64,000 bases of DNA from Alphaproteobacteria bacterium. GTDB taxonomy: Bacteria; Pseudomonadota; Alphaproteobacteria; Geminicoccales; Geminicoccaceae. Of this stretch, positions 8,754-17,563 are shown piece by piece. Within the stretch, counting starts at the first letter, position 1; each line of letters opens with the position of its first letter. The notes beneath the pieces are model-generated. The model worked only from the letters and a program-made list of their open reading frames with translations, was not told the origin of the DNA and searched no databases. The stretch is taken from contig JALUAG010000027.1 of assembly GCA_027045875.1 (NCBI GenBank), positions 1-64,000 of the forward strand, read 5' to 3'. The translations under genes were made by a program, and so were the position numbers.

Positions 8754-8836
8754 GGCCCATGGCGAAGCCGATTTCGCGGCCGAAGGCAAGGGACAATCGG
8801 GACCGCCCGCGGGGGCGGCGACGGGCGGGGCGCCCG

Positions 8837-9652
8837 TCAGGCGCGGGCGGCGAGCAGCGCCTCGGCCAGCTCGGCGAACCCCTCGCCGCCCGGACGGGCG
8901 GTCAGGAAATCCGGCAGATCCCGCATGCGGTCGGCGAAACGGGCGAGATTGGCCACCCCCACCGAGGGGGAGAAGAAGCGGAACATCGGCTCGTCGTTGG
9001 GGGAATCGCCGACGAAGCAGCAGCGGGACCGCTCCGCGTCGAGCTCGAACCCGAGCGCCTCGCGGGCGAAGAGCCGGGTCATGGCCAGCTTGTCGTAGTC
9101 GCCGAACCAGCCGTTGACGTGGATCGAGCTCACCTTGGCGGTGCAGCCCGCCTCGCGGAAGAGCGCCAGGATCCGGGCCACCGCCGCCTCGTCCAGGGGC
9201 GGGACGTCCTCGCACCAGTCGATGGCCAGATCGGATTCGCGGTAGTGCTGGTCGGAGGCCAGCGCGCAGCCCGGCACCTCGGCGAGAATGCGCCGGCCGA
9301 GTTCCTCGAGCCGCCGGCGGTTGCGACGGCGGACCTCCTCGCTCTCCAGGAACCGCCGCACCAGCCTGCGACGGTCCGGATCATAGCGGAACCAGAAGGC
9401 GCCGTTCTCCCCCACCACCCCCTCGACCGGCCACATGCGGGCGATGTGGTCGCACCAGCCGGCCGGGCGGCCGGTGACCGGGACGACGGCGATACCGGCC
9501 CGCGCGAGCCGCTCCATCGCCGCGTAGGCGACGGCGGGCAGGCGCCCGTCCAGGGTCAGGGTGTCGTCGATGTCGGTGAAGACGCAGCGGATGCCGGCCC
9601 GCGCCGATCGCGGCCAGCCGTCCAGCGGCCGCGGCCCGTCCCCGGTCGCCAC
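8837..9652 (-). CDS. HAD-IIB sugar phosphatase-like hydrolase
   Basis: 271 residues. HAD motif I is DIDDTLT, motif II VVPVTGRPAGW, and motif IV FVGDSPNDEPMF. A cap domain of about 120 residues lies between motifs II and III, as in the Cof/sucrose-phosphate phosphatase/mannosyl-3-phosphoglycerate phosphatase (HAD-IIB) branch. The likely role is dephosphorylation of a sugar phosphate. It ends 4 bases from... the aldolase gene stop lies just upstream on the same strand, so it may be the distal gene of the aldolase transcript, giving a sugar-phosphate link to the 9.7-14.6 kb locus. Confidence 0.83.
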   Translation of the reverse strand: MATGDGPRPLDGWPRSARAGIRCVFTDIDDTLTLDGRLPAVAYAAMERLARAGIAVVPVTGRPAGWCDHIARMWPVEGVVGENGAFWFRYDPDRRRLVRRFLESEEVRRRNRRRLEELGRRILAEVPGCALASDQHYRESDLAIDWCEDVPPLDEAAVARILALFREAGCTAKVSSIHVNGWFGDYDKLAMTRLFAREALGFELDAERSRCCFVGDSPNDEPMFRFFSPSVGVANLARFADRMRDLPDFLTARPGGEGFAELAEALLAARA

Positions 9653-9656
9653 CTCC

Positions 9657-10361
9657 TCAGCCCGCCTTGCGCCGGCGCCGGGCCGGCGCCTTCGCCTTCG
9701 GGCGCGGACCGTAACCTTCGAACCTTTCCATCACGCGTTCGATCTCGTCGTCCGGCAGCACCACCGGCCCGCCGATGGTGAGGGTGAGACAATACTGCCT
9801 GGCCAGGGTCTCGAGCTCGACCGCGAGCCACATGGCCTTCCTCAAGTTCGGCCCGGTCGCCAGCATGCCGTGATTGGCCATCAGACAGCAACGGCGTCCC
9901 TCGAGGGCGGCAAGCACGTTCTTCGACAGCTCTTCGGTGCCGAAGGTGGCGTAGGCGGCACAGCGCACGGTGGGACCGCCGGCGGCGGCGATCATGTAGT
10001 GACAGGCGGGGATCTCCCTGCGGCAGATGGCGAGGGCGGTGGCGTATGTGGAATGGGTGTGGACGATCGCCCCCACCTCCGGCCGCTGCCGCATGATGTC
10101 GAGATGGAAGCGCCATTCCGAGGAGGGCACGTTGTCGCCGCGGGCGCGGAAGCTGCCGTACTCGCCCTCGAGCGGCATCTCGACGACGTCCTCGGGCTCC
10201 ATCTGGTCGTAGGGGACGCCGGAGGGGGAGATCAGCATGGTGGTGCCGTGGCGGATGCTGATGTTGCCGGAGGTCCCCTGGTTGAGCCCCGAGGCGTTCA
10301 TCCATCGCAGCGCCTCGACGAGATCCCGGCGCAGGGCCTTCGCCTCTCCTTCGCCACCCAT
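9657..10361 (-). CDS. Class II aldolase/adducin family protein (fuculose- or ribulose-phosphate type)
   Basis: 234 residues from ATG 10361 (GGGGGAGGGGAG just upstream). The N-terminal LNQGTSGNISIR and SPSGVPYDQM motifs and the zinc histidines HTHSTYA and the later NHGML are present, with the catalytic Glu region before HTH (SSEWRFHLDIM). Family members cleave or epimerise fuculose-1-phosphate, ribulose-5-phosphate and related sugar phosphates. It diverges from an FGGY kinase, with a shared palindromic site between them, so it probably splits a phosphorylated ketose produced by that kinase. The C-terminus is lysine/arginine-rich. The exact substrate is not assigned. Confidence 0.88.
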   Translation of the reverse strand: MGGEGEAKALRRDLVEALRWMNASGLNQGTSGNISIRHGTTMLISPSGVPYDQMEPEDVVEMPLEGEYGSFRARGDNVPSSEWRFHLDIMRQRPEVGAIVHTHSTYATALAICRREIPACHYMIAAAGGPTVRCAAYATFGTEELSKNVLAALEGRRCCLMANHGMLATGPNLRKAMWLAVELETLARQYCLTLTIGGPVVLPDDEIERVMERFEGYGPRPKAKAPARRRRKAG

Positions 10362-10791
10362 CTCCCCTCCCCCGTTCCACGGTCGGGCGGCGGGTCGGGC
10401 TTGACAGTACCGCCGCCTTGTGGACATTTGTTGTCCGATTAACACAAATGTAGAACCCGCACAATCGGGCCACCGTCGTCGCCCGGGGACCGGGGAGCGT
10501 TTCGGCAAGTGGCGGCCACCGGGATCGACAGTTCCGACCATCGGCGATCGCGGTTCCGATCGTGGTCGCCCCGCTTCCACGCCGCCGGGCGGTCCCGCCC
10601 CTTTCCGGGTCGACGGCTCCCCTCTACACCCTTTCCCGACCCGGCATCCAGCTCCGGGCCGCTCCCCTCCCCGCGCCGCCGTTCCATGGCGGCCGCCCGG
10701 GCCGGGATCTTGCGGCCGGCCGCAGGCGACGGGAGGCGCCCGCGGCCCCGTTCCGCGAAACCCGGGCCCCGCATCCCCATCGGAGAAGGTC
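10362..10791. other. 430-bp divergent intergenic region
   Basis: Between the aldolase (minus) and FGGY kinase (plus) starts. The part near the aldolase holds a TTGACA box and an 8-12-8 palindrome (separate entry). The remaining 340 or so bases up to the kinase are GC-rich and open on several frames, but no ORF has family resemblance, a ribosome site or a credible product. A long kinase leader is implied if the promoter is at the palindrome. Confidence 0.6.
10401..10451. promoter_or_regulatory. Putative promoter and SorC-type operator
   Basis: A perfect -35 hexamer TTGACA at 10401-10406 is followed 17 bases later by ACATTT (weak -10, plus strand). Overlapping that -10 is a perfect inverted repeat ACATTTGT (10424-10431) and ACAAATGT (10444-10451) with a 12-base spacer. 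It lies in the only AT-rich spot of the intergenic region and 63-90 bases before the aldolase start. A SorC regulator is encoded at the end of the plus-strand operon, so it is the obvious candidate binder. Binding is inferred. Confidence 0.5.
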
Positions 10792-12318
10792 ATGGCGACG
10801 GATCTGGTGATCGGCATCGACAGCAGCACCACGGCGACCAAGGCCATCGCCTGGGATCCGGACGGGCGGGCGGTGGCCGAGGGGCGGGCGCCGGTGGCCA
10901 TGCGTTCGCCGCGGCCGGGCTGGTTCGAGCAGAGCGTCGAGGACTGGTGGGGTTCGCTGCGCACCGCCCTCGGCGCGCTCCTGGAGGGGATCGATCCCGC
11001 CCGTCTCGCCGGTCTCGCGATCACCAACCAGCGGGAGACGGTGGGCTTCCTCGATTCCCGGGGGAAGGAGCTGCGCCCGGCCATCCTCTGGCTGGACGAG
11101 CGCTGCCGCGAGGACGTCGATCTCCTGGCGGAGCGGATCGGCATCGCGCGCTTTCGCGCCATCACCGGCAAGACGCCGGATCCCACGCCGGCGGTCTTCA
11201 GCCTCCACTGGATGAAGCGCAACGAACCGGAGAACTGGCGAAGGCTCGCCCGGGCGGTGGACGTCCACGGCTATCTCGTCCTGCGCCTCACCGGCGTGCC
11301 GGCGACCTCCTGGGCGAGCGCCGATCCGCACGGTCTCCTCGACCTGCGGAGCATGCGCTACAGCCCCGAACTGCTGGCCGCCCTCGATCTGTCCCCGGAA
11401 CGGCTGCTGCCGCCCGTTCCGCCCGGCAGCCTCCTCGGCGAGGTCACTCCGGAGGCCGCCCGGGAGACCGGCCTGCCGGCCGGGCTGCCGGTGTTCGCCG
11501 GCGGCGGCGACGGCCAGGCGGCGGGGCTCGGCGTCGGGGTGACCGGCCCCGGCCGGTCCTATCTCAATCTCGGCACCGCCGCGGTCTCCGGCATCCATGC
11601 CCGAACCTTCGCCGCCGATCCCGCCTTCCGCACCCTCACCGCCCTCGACGGGCGGGGCTACGTGTTCGAGCTCTGTCTGCGTACCGGCTCCTTCCTCACC
11701 GACTGGATGGTGGGCCGGATCTTCGGTTTCGATCCGGCCCGCGATCCCGGCTGCTACGATCGGCTGGAGGCGGAGGCCCGCCGGGTGCCGGCGGGCTCCG
11801 GCGGGCTCCTGCTGCTGCCCTACTGGTCCGGAGCGATGCCGCCCTGGTGGGATCCCGACGCCCGGGGAGCGGTGATCGGCCTCGCCGCCGAGCACGGCCG
11901 CGGCCATCTCTACCGTGCGCTCATGGAAGCCGTGGCCCTCGACATGGCGATGGGCTACGAGGCCGTCGAGCGCACCACCGGCACCCCGATCGAGGAGATC
12001 CAGGTCATCGGCGGCGGCGCCCGCAGCCCCCTCTGGCGCCAGATCCTGGCCGATGCCACCGGGCGGCCGATCCGCCTCTCGGCGACCATCGAGGCCACCT
12101 GTCTCGGGGCGGCGATGCTGGCGGCGGCGGGGGCCGGCTGGTACGCGGATGCGGCCGCGGCGGCCGCCGCCATGCGGGGCGCGACCGTGGAGGAGAACCG
12201 GCCCGATCCGCGGGCCCGGGAAGCCTATGCGCCGCTGCGGGAACTCCATCGCGAGCTCTACCCGTCCCTGCGCGGCATCTTCGCCCGCCTCGCCGCCCTC
12301 CGGCGGGCCGGCCGATGA
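10792..12318 (+). CDS. FGGY-family carbohydrate kinase
   Basis: 508 residues from ATG 10792 with GGAGAAGG upstream. The N-terminal phosphate loop GIDSSTTATKA, the ITNQRE motif, WLDERC, and the C-terminal IGGGARSPLWRQILAD are FGGY signatures; length is normal for xylulokinase/ribulokinase/erythritol kinase types. The catalytic Asp region is GGGDGQAAGLG. It phosphorylates a sugar or polyol using ATP in the cytosol. It overlaps the dehydrogenase gene by 4 bases (ATGA). Kinase plus dehydrogenase plus SorC regulator resembles erythritol and related polyol operons; the aldolase suggests a ketose phosphate end product. The substrate is unknown. Confidence 0.9.
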   Translation: MATDLVIGIDSSTTATKAIAWDPDGRAVAEGRAPVAMRSPRPGWFEQSVEDWWGSLRTALGALLEGIDPARLAGLAITNQRETVGFLDSRGKELRPAILWLDERCREDVDLLAERIGIARFRAITGKTPDPTPAVFSLHWMKRNEPENWRRLARAVDVHGYLVLRLTGVPATSWASADPHGLLDLRSMRYSPELLAALDLSPERLLPPVPPGSLLGEVTPEAARETGLPAGLPVFAGGGDGQAAGLGVGVTGPGRSYLNLGTAAVSGIHARTFAADPAFRTLTALDGRGYVFELCLRTGSFLTDWMVGRIFGFDPARDPGCYDRLEAEARRVPAGSGGLLLLPYWSGAMPPWWDPDARGAVIGLAAEHGRGHLYRALMEAVALDMAMGYEAVERTTGTPIEEIQVIGGGARSPLWRQILADATGRPIRLSATIEATCLGAAMLAAAGAGWYADAAAAAAAMRGATVEENRPDPRAREAYAPLRELHRELYPSLRGIFARLAALRRAGR

Positions 12319-13619
12319 GCCGCGCCTGGCCCGCACTGGGACTGATCGACGAGATCGTCGCCGGGCGCTACCGCGCTCCCGAGACCGGACGGCCGCTGTC
12401 GACGGCGATCCGCCGCCTGGTCGTCGCCCCCTCCCTGGAAGGCGGCGAGCGGGCGCTCCTGGCCGAGGTGGGGCTCCGGGGGCGCCTCGCGCTGGTGGCC
12501 GACGAGAACACCATGCCGGTGCTCGGCGAGCGCGTCGCCCGGGCGCTCGGGAAGGTGGAGGTGATCCTCCTCGAACGTCCCCGCGCCGAGGAGGAGACCG
12601 CGGTCCGTCTCGCCCGCCGCACCTGCGATCTCGACGGGCTGGTGGCGGTGGGTTCGGGCACCCTCAACGATCTCTGCAAGTACGCGAGCTTCCTGAACGG
12701 CCGGGAATGCGCGGTGTTCGCCACCGCCCCCTCGATGGACGGCTACGTGACGAGCACCGTCTCCCTCGGCCGCCGCGGCTTCAAGCGCAGCCTGCCGGCC
12801 CACTGCCCGGTGGGGGTGTTCTTCGATCTCGAGGTGCTGGCGGCGGCACCGGTACGGATGATCCGCGCCGGTTTCGGCGACATCCTCTGTCGCAGCACCG
12901 CCCAGCTCGACTGGCTGCTCTCCCACCATCTCCTGGACAGCGTCTACGCCGAGACCCCCTATGCGCTGATGCGCGAGGAGGAGCGGCGCCTCTACGAGCT
13001 GGCCGACGCCCTGCCGCGCGGGGATCCGGAGGCGATCCGCCTGCTGACCCGCCTCCTCGTCCTCTCCGGGCTCGGCGTGCTGGTCACCCACACCAGCCAC
13101 TGCGGCTCCATGGGCGAGCACGCCATCAGCCATTTCATCGACATGCTGGCCGATCCCCATCCCGGCACCCTGCACGGCGAGCAGGTGGGCCTCGCCACCT
13201 GGAGCATGAGCCGCCTGCAGGCCATGATGCTGGCCGAGGAGACGCCGCCCCGGCTCGCCCCGATCGCGATCGAGGAGGCGGTCCTCCGCGCCCGCTACGG
13301 CCGCTTCGCCGCGGGCTGCCTCGAGGTGATGGCGAAAAAGCCCTTCGACGGGGCGGCCACCGCCCGCCTCGCCCGCCGCCTCGAGGCCCGCTGGTCGGAG
13401 TTGCGGGAACGGCTCTCGGCGGTGATGCTGTCCCCCGCGGAGCTGGAACGGCTCATGCGGCGGGCGGGAATGGCGCTGTCGGCGGCCGGGCTCGGCATCG
13501 ATCCCGCCCTCTACCGCCTGGCGGTGGGCCACGCCCACGAGATCCGCGACCGCTACGGCTTTCTCGATCTGGCGGCGCAGGCCGGCCGGCTCGCCGCTTT
13601 CGCCGCGGGGGAAGGATGA
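12315..13619 (+). CDS. Iron-containing dehydrogenase, sn-glycerol-1-phosphate dehydrogenase-like (AraM/EgsA)
   Basis: 434 residues. The nucleotide-binding region is VAVGSGTLNDLCKY, followed by FATAPSMDGYVTSTVSL, both characteristic of the AraM/EgsA glycerol-1-phosphate dehydrogenase branch. The metal ligands lie in GFGDILCR (Asp) and in the later HCGSMGEHAISHFIDM and HPGTLHGEQVG (His). These enzymes reduce DHAP to sn-glycerol-1-phosphate with NAD(P)H, or oxidise related polyol phosphates. Its place between a sugar kinase and SorC regulator, as araM sits with araB and araD in Bacillus, argues for a catabolic polyol-phosphate role. Its start overlaps the kinase stop by 4 bases and its stop overlaps the regulator start. 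Confidence 0.87.
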   Translation: MSRAWPALGLIDEIVAGRYRAPETGRPLSTAIRRLVVAPSLEGGERALLAEVGLRGRLALVADENTMPVLGERVARALGKVEVILLERPRAEEETAVRLARRTCDLDGLVAVGSGTLNDLCKYASFLNGRECAVFATAPSMDGYVTSTVSLGRRGFKRSLPAHCPVGVFFDLEVLAAAPVRMIRAGFGDILCRSTAQLDWLLSHHLLDSVYAETPYALMREEERRLYELADALPRGDPEAIRLLTRLLVLSGLGVLVTHTSHCGSMGEHAISHFIDMLADPHPGTLHGEQVGLATWSMSRLQAMMLAEETPPRLAPIAIEEAVLRARYGRFAAGCLEVMAKKPFDGAATARLARRLEARWSELRERLSAVMLSPAELERLMRRAGMALSAAGLGIDPALYRLAVGHAHEIRDRYGFLDLAAQAGRLAAFAAGEG

Positions 13620-14614
13620 AGGAGAAGGAAGAGGCGCCGCCCGACACCGCCGAGAACCGCTCCCCTCTGGGCATCGCCCTCGACATCGTCGACGACGAGG
13701 AACAGCGGCGCACCCGCATCGCCTGGCTCTACTACATCGAGGGGCGGACCCAGGCCGAGATCGGCCATCTCCTGGGCATCAGCCGGGCGCGGGTGGTGCG
13801 CGATCTGCAGATCGCCCGCGAGACCGGCCTCGTGCAGATCCGCATCAACGGCCGTCTCGCTCCCTGCGTCGCCCAGGAGCGGAAGCTGACCGAGGCCTAC
13901 GGGCTCCTCGACTGCCTCGTGCTGCCCACCCCCGTCGACCAGGAGCATCTGCCGGCCACGCTCGGGATGGCACTGGGACACTGGCTGTCCGACCACATGC
14001 GTTCCGGCCAGACCCTGGGCATCGGCTGGGGGCGCACCCTCTATTGGAGCGTGCGGGCGCTCCGGCGGCAGAAGATCGAGGATCTCACCGTGGTCTCGCT
14101 CCTGGGCGGGGTCGGCCGCGGGCTCGAGATCAACACCTACGAGACCGCCTCCCGGCTGGCCGAGAAGCTCGGTGCCCAGTGCTACTATCTGGCCGCCCCC
14201 ACCTTCGCCAGCAGTGCCCGCATGCGCGACATGCTGATCCACCAGCGTCCCATCGCCGAGGTGCTGGAGCGGGCCCGCAGCGCCGATCTGGCGATCGCCA
14301 GCGTCGGCGAGCTGTCGCCGCGGGCCACCAACCGCCGCCTCGGCCTGATCCGGGAGGAGGAGCAGCAGGCGCTCAGGGAGCTCGGGGCCACCGGCGATCT
14401 GCTCGGCACCTTCCTCGATGCCGAGGGACGCCCGGTCGACCATCCCATCAACCGCCGGGTGGTGGGGCTGCCGCTCGAGGATTTCCGCCGCCTGCCGGTG
14501 CGGGTGCTGGCCTCCGGCGGCGACCACAAGGTGCCGGCGGTGCGGTCGGTGCTGCGCGGCGGCTACGTGAACGTGCTGATCACCGACATCCGCACCGCCG
14601 CCGCGGTGCTGTGA
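13616..14614 (+). CDS. SorC/DeoR-family transcriptional regulator
   Basis: 332 residues. An N-terminal helix-turn-helix (IAWLYYIEGRTQAEIGHLLG then ISRARVVRDLQIARETGLV, about 38-80) precedes a SorC sugar-binding domain with LGIGWGRTLYWSV, VVSLLGGVG and LASGGDHKVPAVRSVLRGGYVNVLITD. SorC proteins bind phosphorylated sugars and control catabolic operons. The ATG overlaps the dehydrogenase stop (ATGA), making it the last gene of the three-gene operon and probably autoregulated through the palindrome at 10424-10451. Confidence 0.92.
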   Translation: MKEKEEAPPDTAENRSPLGIALDIVDDEEQRRTRIAWLYYIEGRTQAEIGHLLGISRARVVRDLQIARETGLVQIRINGRLAPCVAQERKLTEAYGLLDCLVLPTPVDQEHLPATLGMALGHWLSDHMRSGQTLGIGWGRTLYWSVRALRRQKIEDLTVVSLLGGVGRGLEINTYETASRLAEKLGAQCYYLAAPTFASSARMRDMLIHQRPIAEVLERARSADLAIASVGELSPRATNRRLGLIREEEQQALRELGATGDLLGTFLDAEGRPVDHPINRRVVGLPLEDFRRLPVRVLASGGDHKVPAVRSVLRGGYVNVLITDIRTAAAVL

Positions 14615-14620
14615 GCCGCC

Positions 14621-16480
14621 TCAGGTGCGGAAATGCTCCTCCACGTAACGCACGAGCCTGGCCAGGCATTCCTCCTCCGGCAGCTCGTCGGTGGCGATCA
14701 CGAGCTCGGGCGATTCGGGCGGCTCGTAGGGGCTCGAGATGCCGGTGAAGTCCGGGATCTCGCCGGCCCGCGCCTTCCTGTAGAGTCCCTTGGGGTCGCG
14801 CCGCTCGCAGGTCTCGAGCGAGGCCTTGACCCAGATCTCGTGGAAATCCCCGCCGGCCGCCCGGCGCGCCCGTTCGCGGTCGGCGCGATAGGGGGAGATG
14901 AAGGCGGAGATGGCGATGAAGCCGGCATCGGCGAACAGCGCCGCCACCTCCCCCACCCGGCGGATGTTCTCGGCCCGGTCGTCGGGTGAGAAGCCGAGAT
15001 TGGCGTTGAGGCCGGAGCGGATGTTGTCGCCGTCCAGCACGTAGACGTGATAGCCCTTGGCGAAGAGCTCCCGTTCGAGGGCCAGCGCCAGGGTCGACTT
15101 GCCGGCTCCCGACAGGCCGGTGAACCACAGCACCCCGCCCTTGTGCCCGTTGCGGGCCTGGCGTGCCTCGCGGGTCACCGCATGGCCGACGGCGTGGATG
15201 TTGGTGGACTTGACGGTCACCAGCCGGCGCTGGTCGGGATAGCCCTCCATCGAGATGATGCCACCGCCCACCGGCCGGTAGTCCTCCACCAGCACGAAGC
15301 GGCCGGTCGCGGGATTGCTCTCGTACTCGTCCACCGCCAGCAGGCGACGTGCCCGCAGCACCACCTCGCCGGCGCCGTTGCGCGGGATCCGGTCGGCCGG
15401 ACGGCTGGAGAGATCGTCGGTGTCGATCACCCGCTCGATGGCCTCCACGGTGACCCGTGTCTCGGTGGTGCCGAGCTTCATCAGATACTGCCGGCCGGTT
15501 TCCAGCGGCACCTGACCGAGCCAGAAGATGCGGGCGCGGAAGACGTTGCTCTCCATCGGCGCCCCTTCGAGATGGCTCATCACCTCGCCGCGCTCGATGA
15601 AGATCTGCTCGTCCAGGGTGACGCCGATGCTCTGCCCGGCGCTCGCCCGCTCGGGCGCCTCCGGCACGTTCCAGGCCTCGATGGTGCGGATGCGGGCGGT
15701 CTTGTTGGAGGGGGAGAAGACCACCTCGTCCCCCACCGCGAGGCTGCCGCTCTCGATGCGCCCGGCGATGATCCGCCGATGGTCGAACTTGTAGACGTCC
15801 TGGACCGGCATCCGGAGCGGACGGTCCACCGGCGGCGGCAGATGGGCGAACCGGTCGAGCGTCTCGACCACGCTCGGCCCCTGGTACCAGGGCATGGCGG
15901 GGCTGTGCCGGACGATGTTGTCGCCCTCCCGCGCCGAGACGGGGATGAAGGCCACGGGCTCGACCCCGAGGCCGGCGAGGTAGGCGCGGTAGTCCTCCGC
16001 CACCTGGCCGAACCGCTCGGCGGCGTAGCCCACGAGGTCCATCTTGTTGACCAGCACCGCCACCTGCCGCACGCCCAGGAGATGCAGCAGATAGCCGTGG
16101 CGGCGGGACTGTTCCTGCACTCCTTCCGCGGCGTCGATCAGCAGCAGCGCCGCTTCCGAGTTGGCCGCCCCGGTCACCATGTTCTTGAGGAATTCCTTGT
16201 GGCCCGGCGCATCGATGATGACGTAGGGGCGCCTTTCCGTGCGGAAGCGGATCTGGGTGGTATCGATGGTGATGCCCTGGTCGCGTTCGGCCTGGATGGC
16301 GTCCAGGAGAAACGCCCATTCGAAGGGCATGCCGCGCCGCTCCGACATCGCCCGGATGGCCTCCACCTTGCCTTCGGGCAGGGATCCGGTGTCGTGCAGC
16401 AGGCGGCCGACGAGGGTCGATTTGCCGTGATCGACATGGCCGACGATCACGATCTTGAGGGGACGGTCTTCGCTGGTCAT
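14621..16480 (-). CDS. cysNC: Fused sulfate adenylyltransferase GTPase subunit and APS kinase (CysNC/NodQ)
   Basis: 619 residues from ATG 16480. The N-terminal half is an EF-Tu-like GTPase: P-loop GHVDHGKS (about 14-21), [18 protein letters not shown]. The C-terminal APS kinase domain starts near residue 448 with Walker [10 protein letters not shown] (455-463), VLDGDNIR and ISAFISPYR. With CysD, encoded 28 bases upstream, it makes APS from sulfate and ATP, then phosphorylates it to PAPS. Fusion of the two is typical of rhizobial NodQ and other proteobacteria. PAPS also serves sulfotransferases; one is encoded at 55.4-56.5 kb. It converges on the SorC gene with only 6 bases between stops. Confidence 0.96.
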   Translation of the reverse strand: MTSEDRPLKIVIVGHVDHGKSTLVGRLLHDTGSLPEGKVEAIRAMSERRGMPFEWAFLLDAIQAERDQGITIDTTQIRFRTERRPYVIIDAPGHKEFLKNMVTGAANSEAALLLIDAAEGVQEQSRRHGYLLHLLGVRQVAVLVNKMDLVGYAAERFGQVAEDYRAYLAGLGVEPVAFIPVSAREGDNIVRHSPAMPWYQGPSVVETLDRFAHLPPPVDRPLRMPVQDVYKFDHRRIIAGRIESGSLAVGDEVVFSPSNKTARIRTIEAWNVPEAPERASAGQSIGVTLDEQIFIERGEVMSHLEGAPMESNVFRARIFWLGQVPLETGRQYLMKLGTTETRVTVEAIERVIDTDDLSSRPADRIPRNGAGEVVLRARRLLAVDEYESNPATGRFVLVEDYRPVGGGIISMEGYPDQRRLVTVKSTNIHAVGHAVTREARQARNGHKGGVLWFTGLSGAGKSTLALALERELFAKGYHVYVLDGDNIRSGLNANLGFSPDDRAENIRRVGEVAALFADAGFIAISAFISPYRADRERARRAAGGDFHEIWVKASLETCERRDPKGLYRKARAGEIPDFTGISSPYEPPESPELVIATDELPEEECLARLVRYVEEHFRT

Positions 16481-16508
16481 GGCAGGTCCGTGCTGTCCGG
16501 CGGCGCGT

Positions 16509-17303
16509 TCACATGTAGCCGGCAGCGCGCAGGCGCTCGAAGGCGTCCTCGGTCTCGTGGTCGAGGGCACGGCCGGCACGCTCCGGCACCTTGGTGGTCT
16601 CGAGCTCGCGGATGATCTCGTCGATGGTGCGGGCCTCGCTCGCCACCGGGAAGGTGATGTCGCGGTCGCCGAGGGAACGGTAGCGCTTGCCGTCCCTCGC
16701 GAAATAGAGATCGATGACGGGAATGTTCTCGCGCTTGGTGTAGCGCCAGATGTCGACCTCCGTCCAATGCAGGATGGGATGGACCCGGACGTGGGTGCCG
16801 GGCGGGAAGTCAGTCATGTACTGGTTCCAGAACTCGGGCGGCTGGTCCTTCATGTCCCAGGAATTGTCGGCGCCGCGCGGGCTGAAATAGCGTTCCTTGG
16901 CCCGCAGCGCCTCCTCGTCGCGGCGAATCCCGAGGATCAGCCCCTCGAAGCCGTGTTTCTCGAGCGCCTGCTTGAGCCCCAGCGTCTTGCGTGCCGCCGA
17001 ACGCGCCGCCGGCGGCAGGGTGGGATCCACGGCCTCGATGGGCGGGCAGGGCTCGGCGATGAAGTTGAGTCCCCACTCCTTCGCGTAACGATCACGGAAA
17101 GCGTACATTTCCGGGAACTTCTTGCCGGTGTCGACATGCAGCACCGGAAAGGGGACGTGGCCGAAGAAGGCCTTCCTCGCCAGCCACAGCACGACGTTGC
17201 TGTCCTTGCCGAGGGACCACAGGATGGCGAGCCGGTCGAGCTTGGCGAAGGCTTCGCGCAGGATGTAGATGCTCTCCGCCTCGAGCGCGTCGAGATGATT
17301 CAT
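16509..17303 (-). CDS. cysD: Sulfate adenylyltransferase small subunit
   Basis: 264 residues from ATG 17303. It is a PP-loop ATP pyrophosphatase of the PAPS reductase-like fold: [51 protein letters not shown], and the C-terminal [21 protein letters not shown]. With the CysN half of the next gene it forms ATP sulfurylase, the first step of assimilatory sulfate use. It is promoter-proximal in a two-gene operon; a TTGTGC/GCACAA palindrome lies about 100 bases upstream. Confidence 0.96.
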   Translation of the reverse strand: MNHLDALEAESIYILREAFAKLDRLAILWSLGKDSNVVLWLARKAFFGHVPFPVLHVDTGKKFPEMYAFRDRYAKEWGLNFIAEPCPPIEAVDPTLPPAARSAARKTLGLKQALEKHGFEGLILGIRRDEEALRAKERYFSPRGADNSWDMKDQPPEFWNQYMTDFPPGTHVRVHPILHWTEVDIWRYTKRENIPVIDLYFARDGKRYRSLGDRDITFPVASEARTIDEIIRELETTKVPERAGRALDHETEDAFERLRAAGYM

Positions 17304-17399
17304 GAAGGCCTCGTCGTGACGATGAAGGATGCAGGTCCGAAGAAGAACGGTTCCGGCGCGTCCGGGTGATAGCCGATTCGCGACCGGCTGACATCTCTT

Positions 17400-17414
17400 T
17401 TGTGCATCGCACAA
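17400..17414. promoter_or_regulatory. Small palindrome upstream of cysD
   Basis: TTGTGC-ATC-GCACAA, a perfect 6-3-6 inverted repeat, is centred about 104 bases upstream of the cysD ATG, in a less GC-rich patch between the divergent cysD and nuclease genes. It could be an operator for sulfur control, but no regulator is encoded nearby and the motif is not a recognised CysB site. Offered as a candidate only. Confidence 0.25.
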
Positions 17415-17563
17415 CACCGGACGGGCGAAATTGTCCGAAATGACACACCCGGGGGTGAACATCCGGCCGCCGGGATCCCGGCTCGCAAAGACCCTCCGGG
17501 GCCGCTAAGCAGAAGGAAGCGGCGCGGGGTGGCGGGATCCGCGGCCGCGGGAGGATCCGGCCG

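Noticed and set aside
10509-13619. Open plus-strand frame of 1036 codons
   Set aside because: Only the part from 12315 matches a family (dehydrogenase); the earlier part is a shifted frame of the FGGY kinase.
13616-14614. LacI or DeoR type reading of the regulator
   Set aside because: The C-terminal SorC sugar-binding motifs (LASGGDHKVPAV) and layout fit SorC, not LacI.
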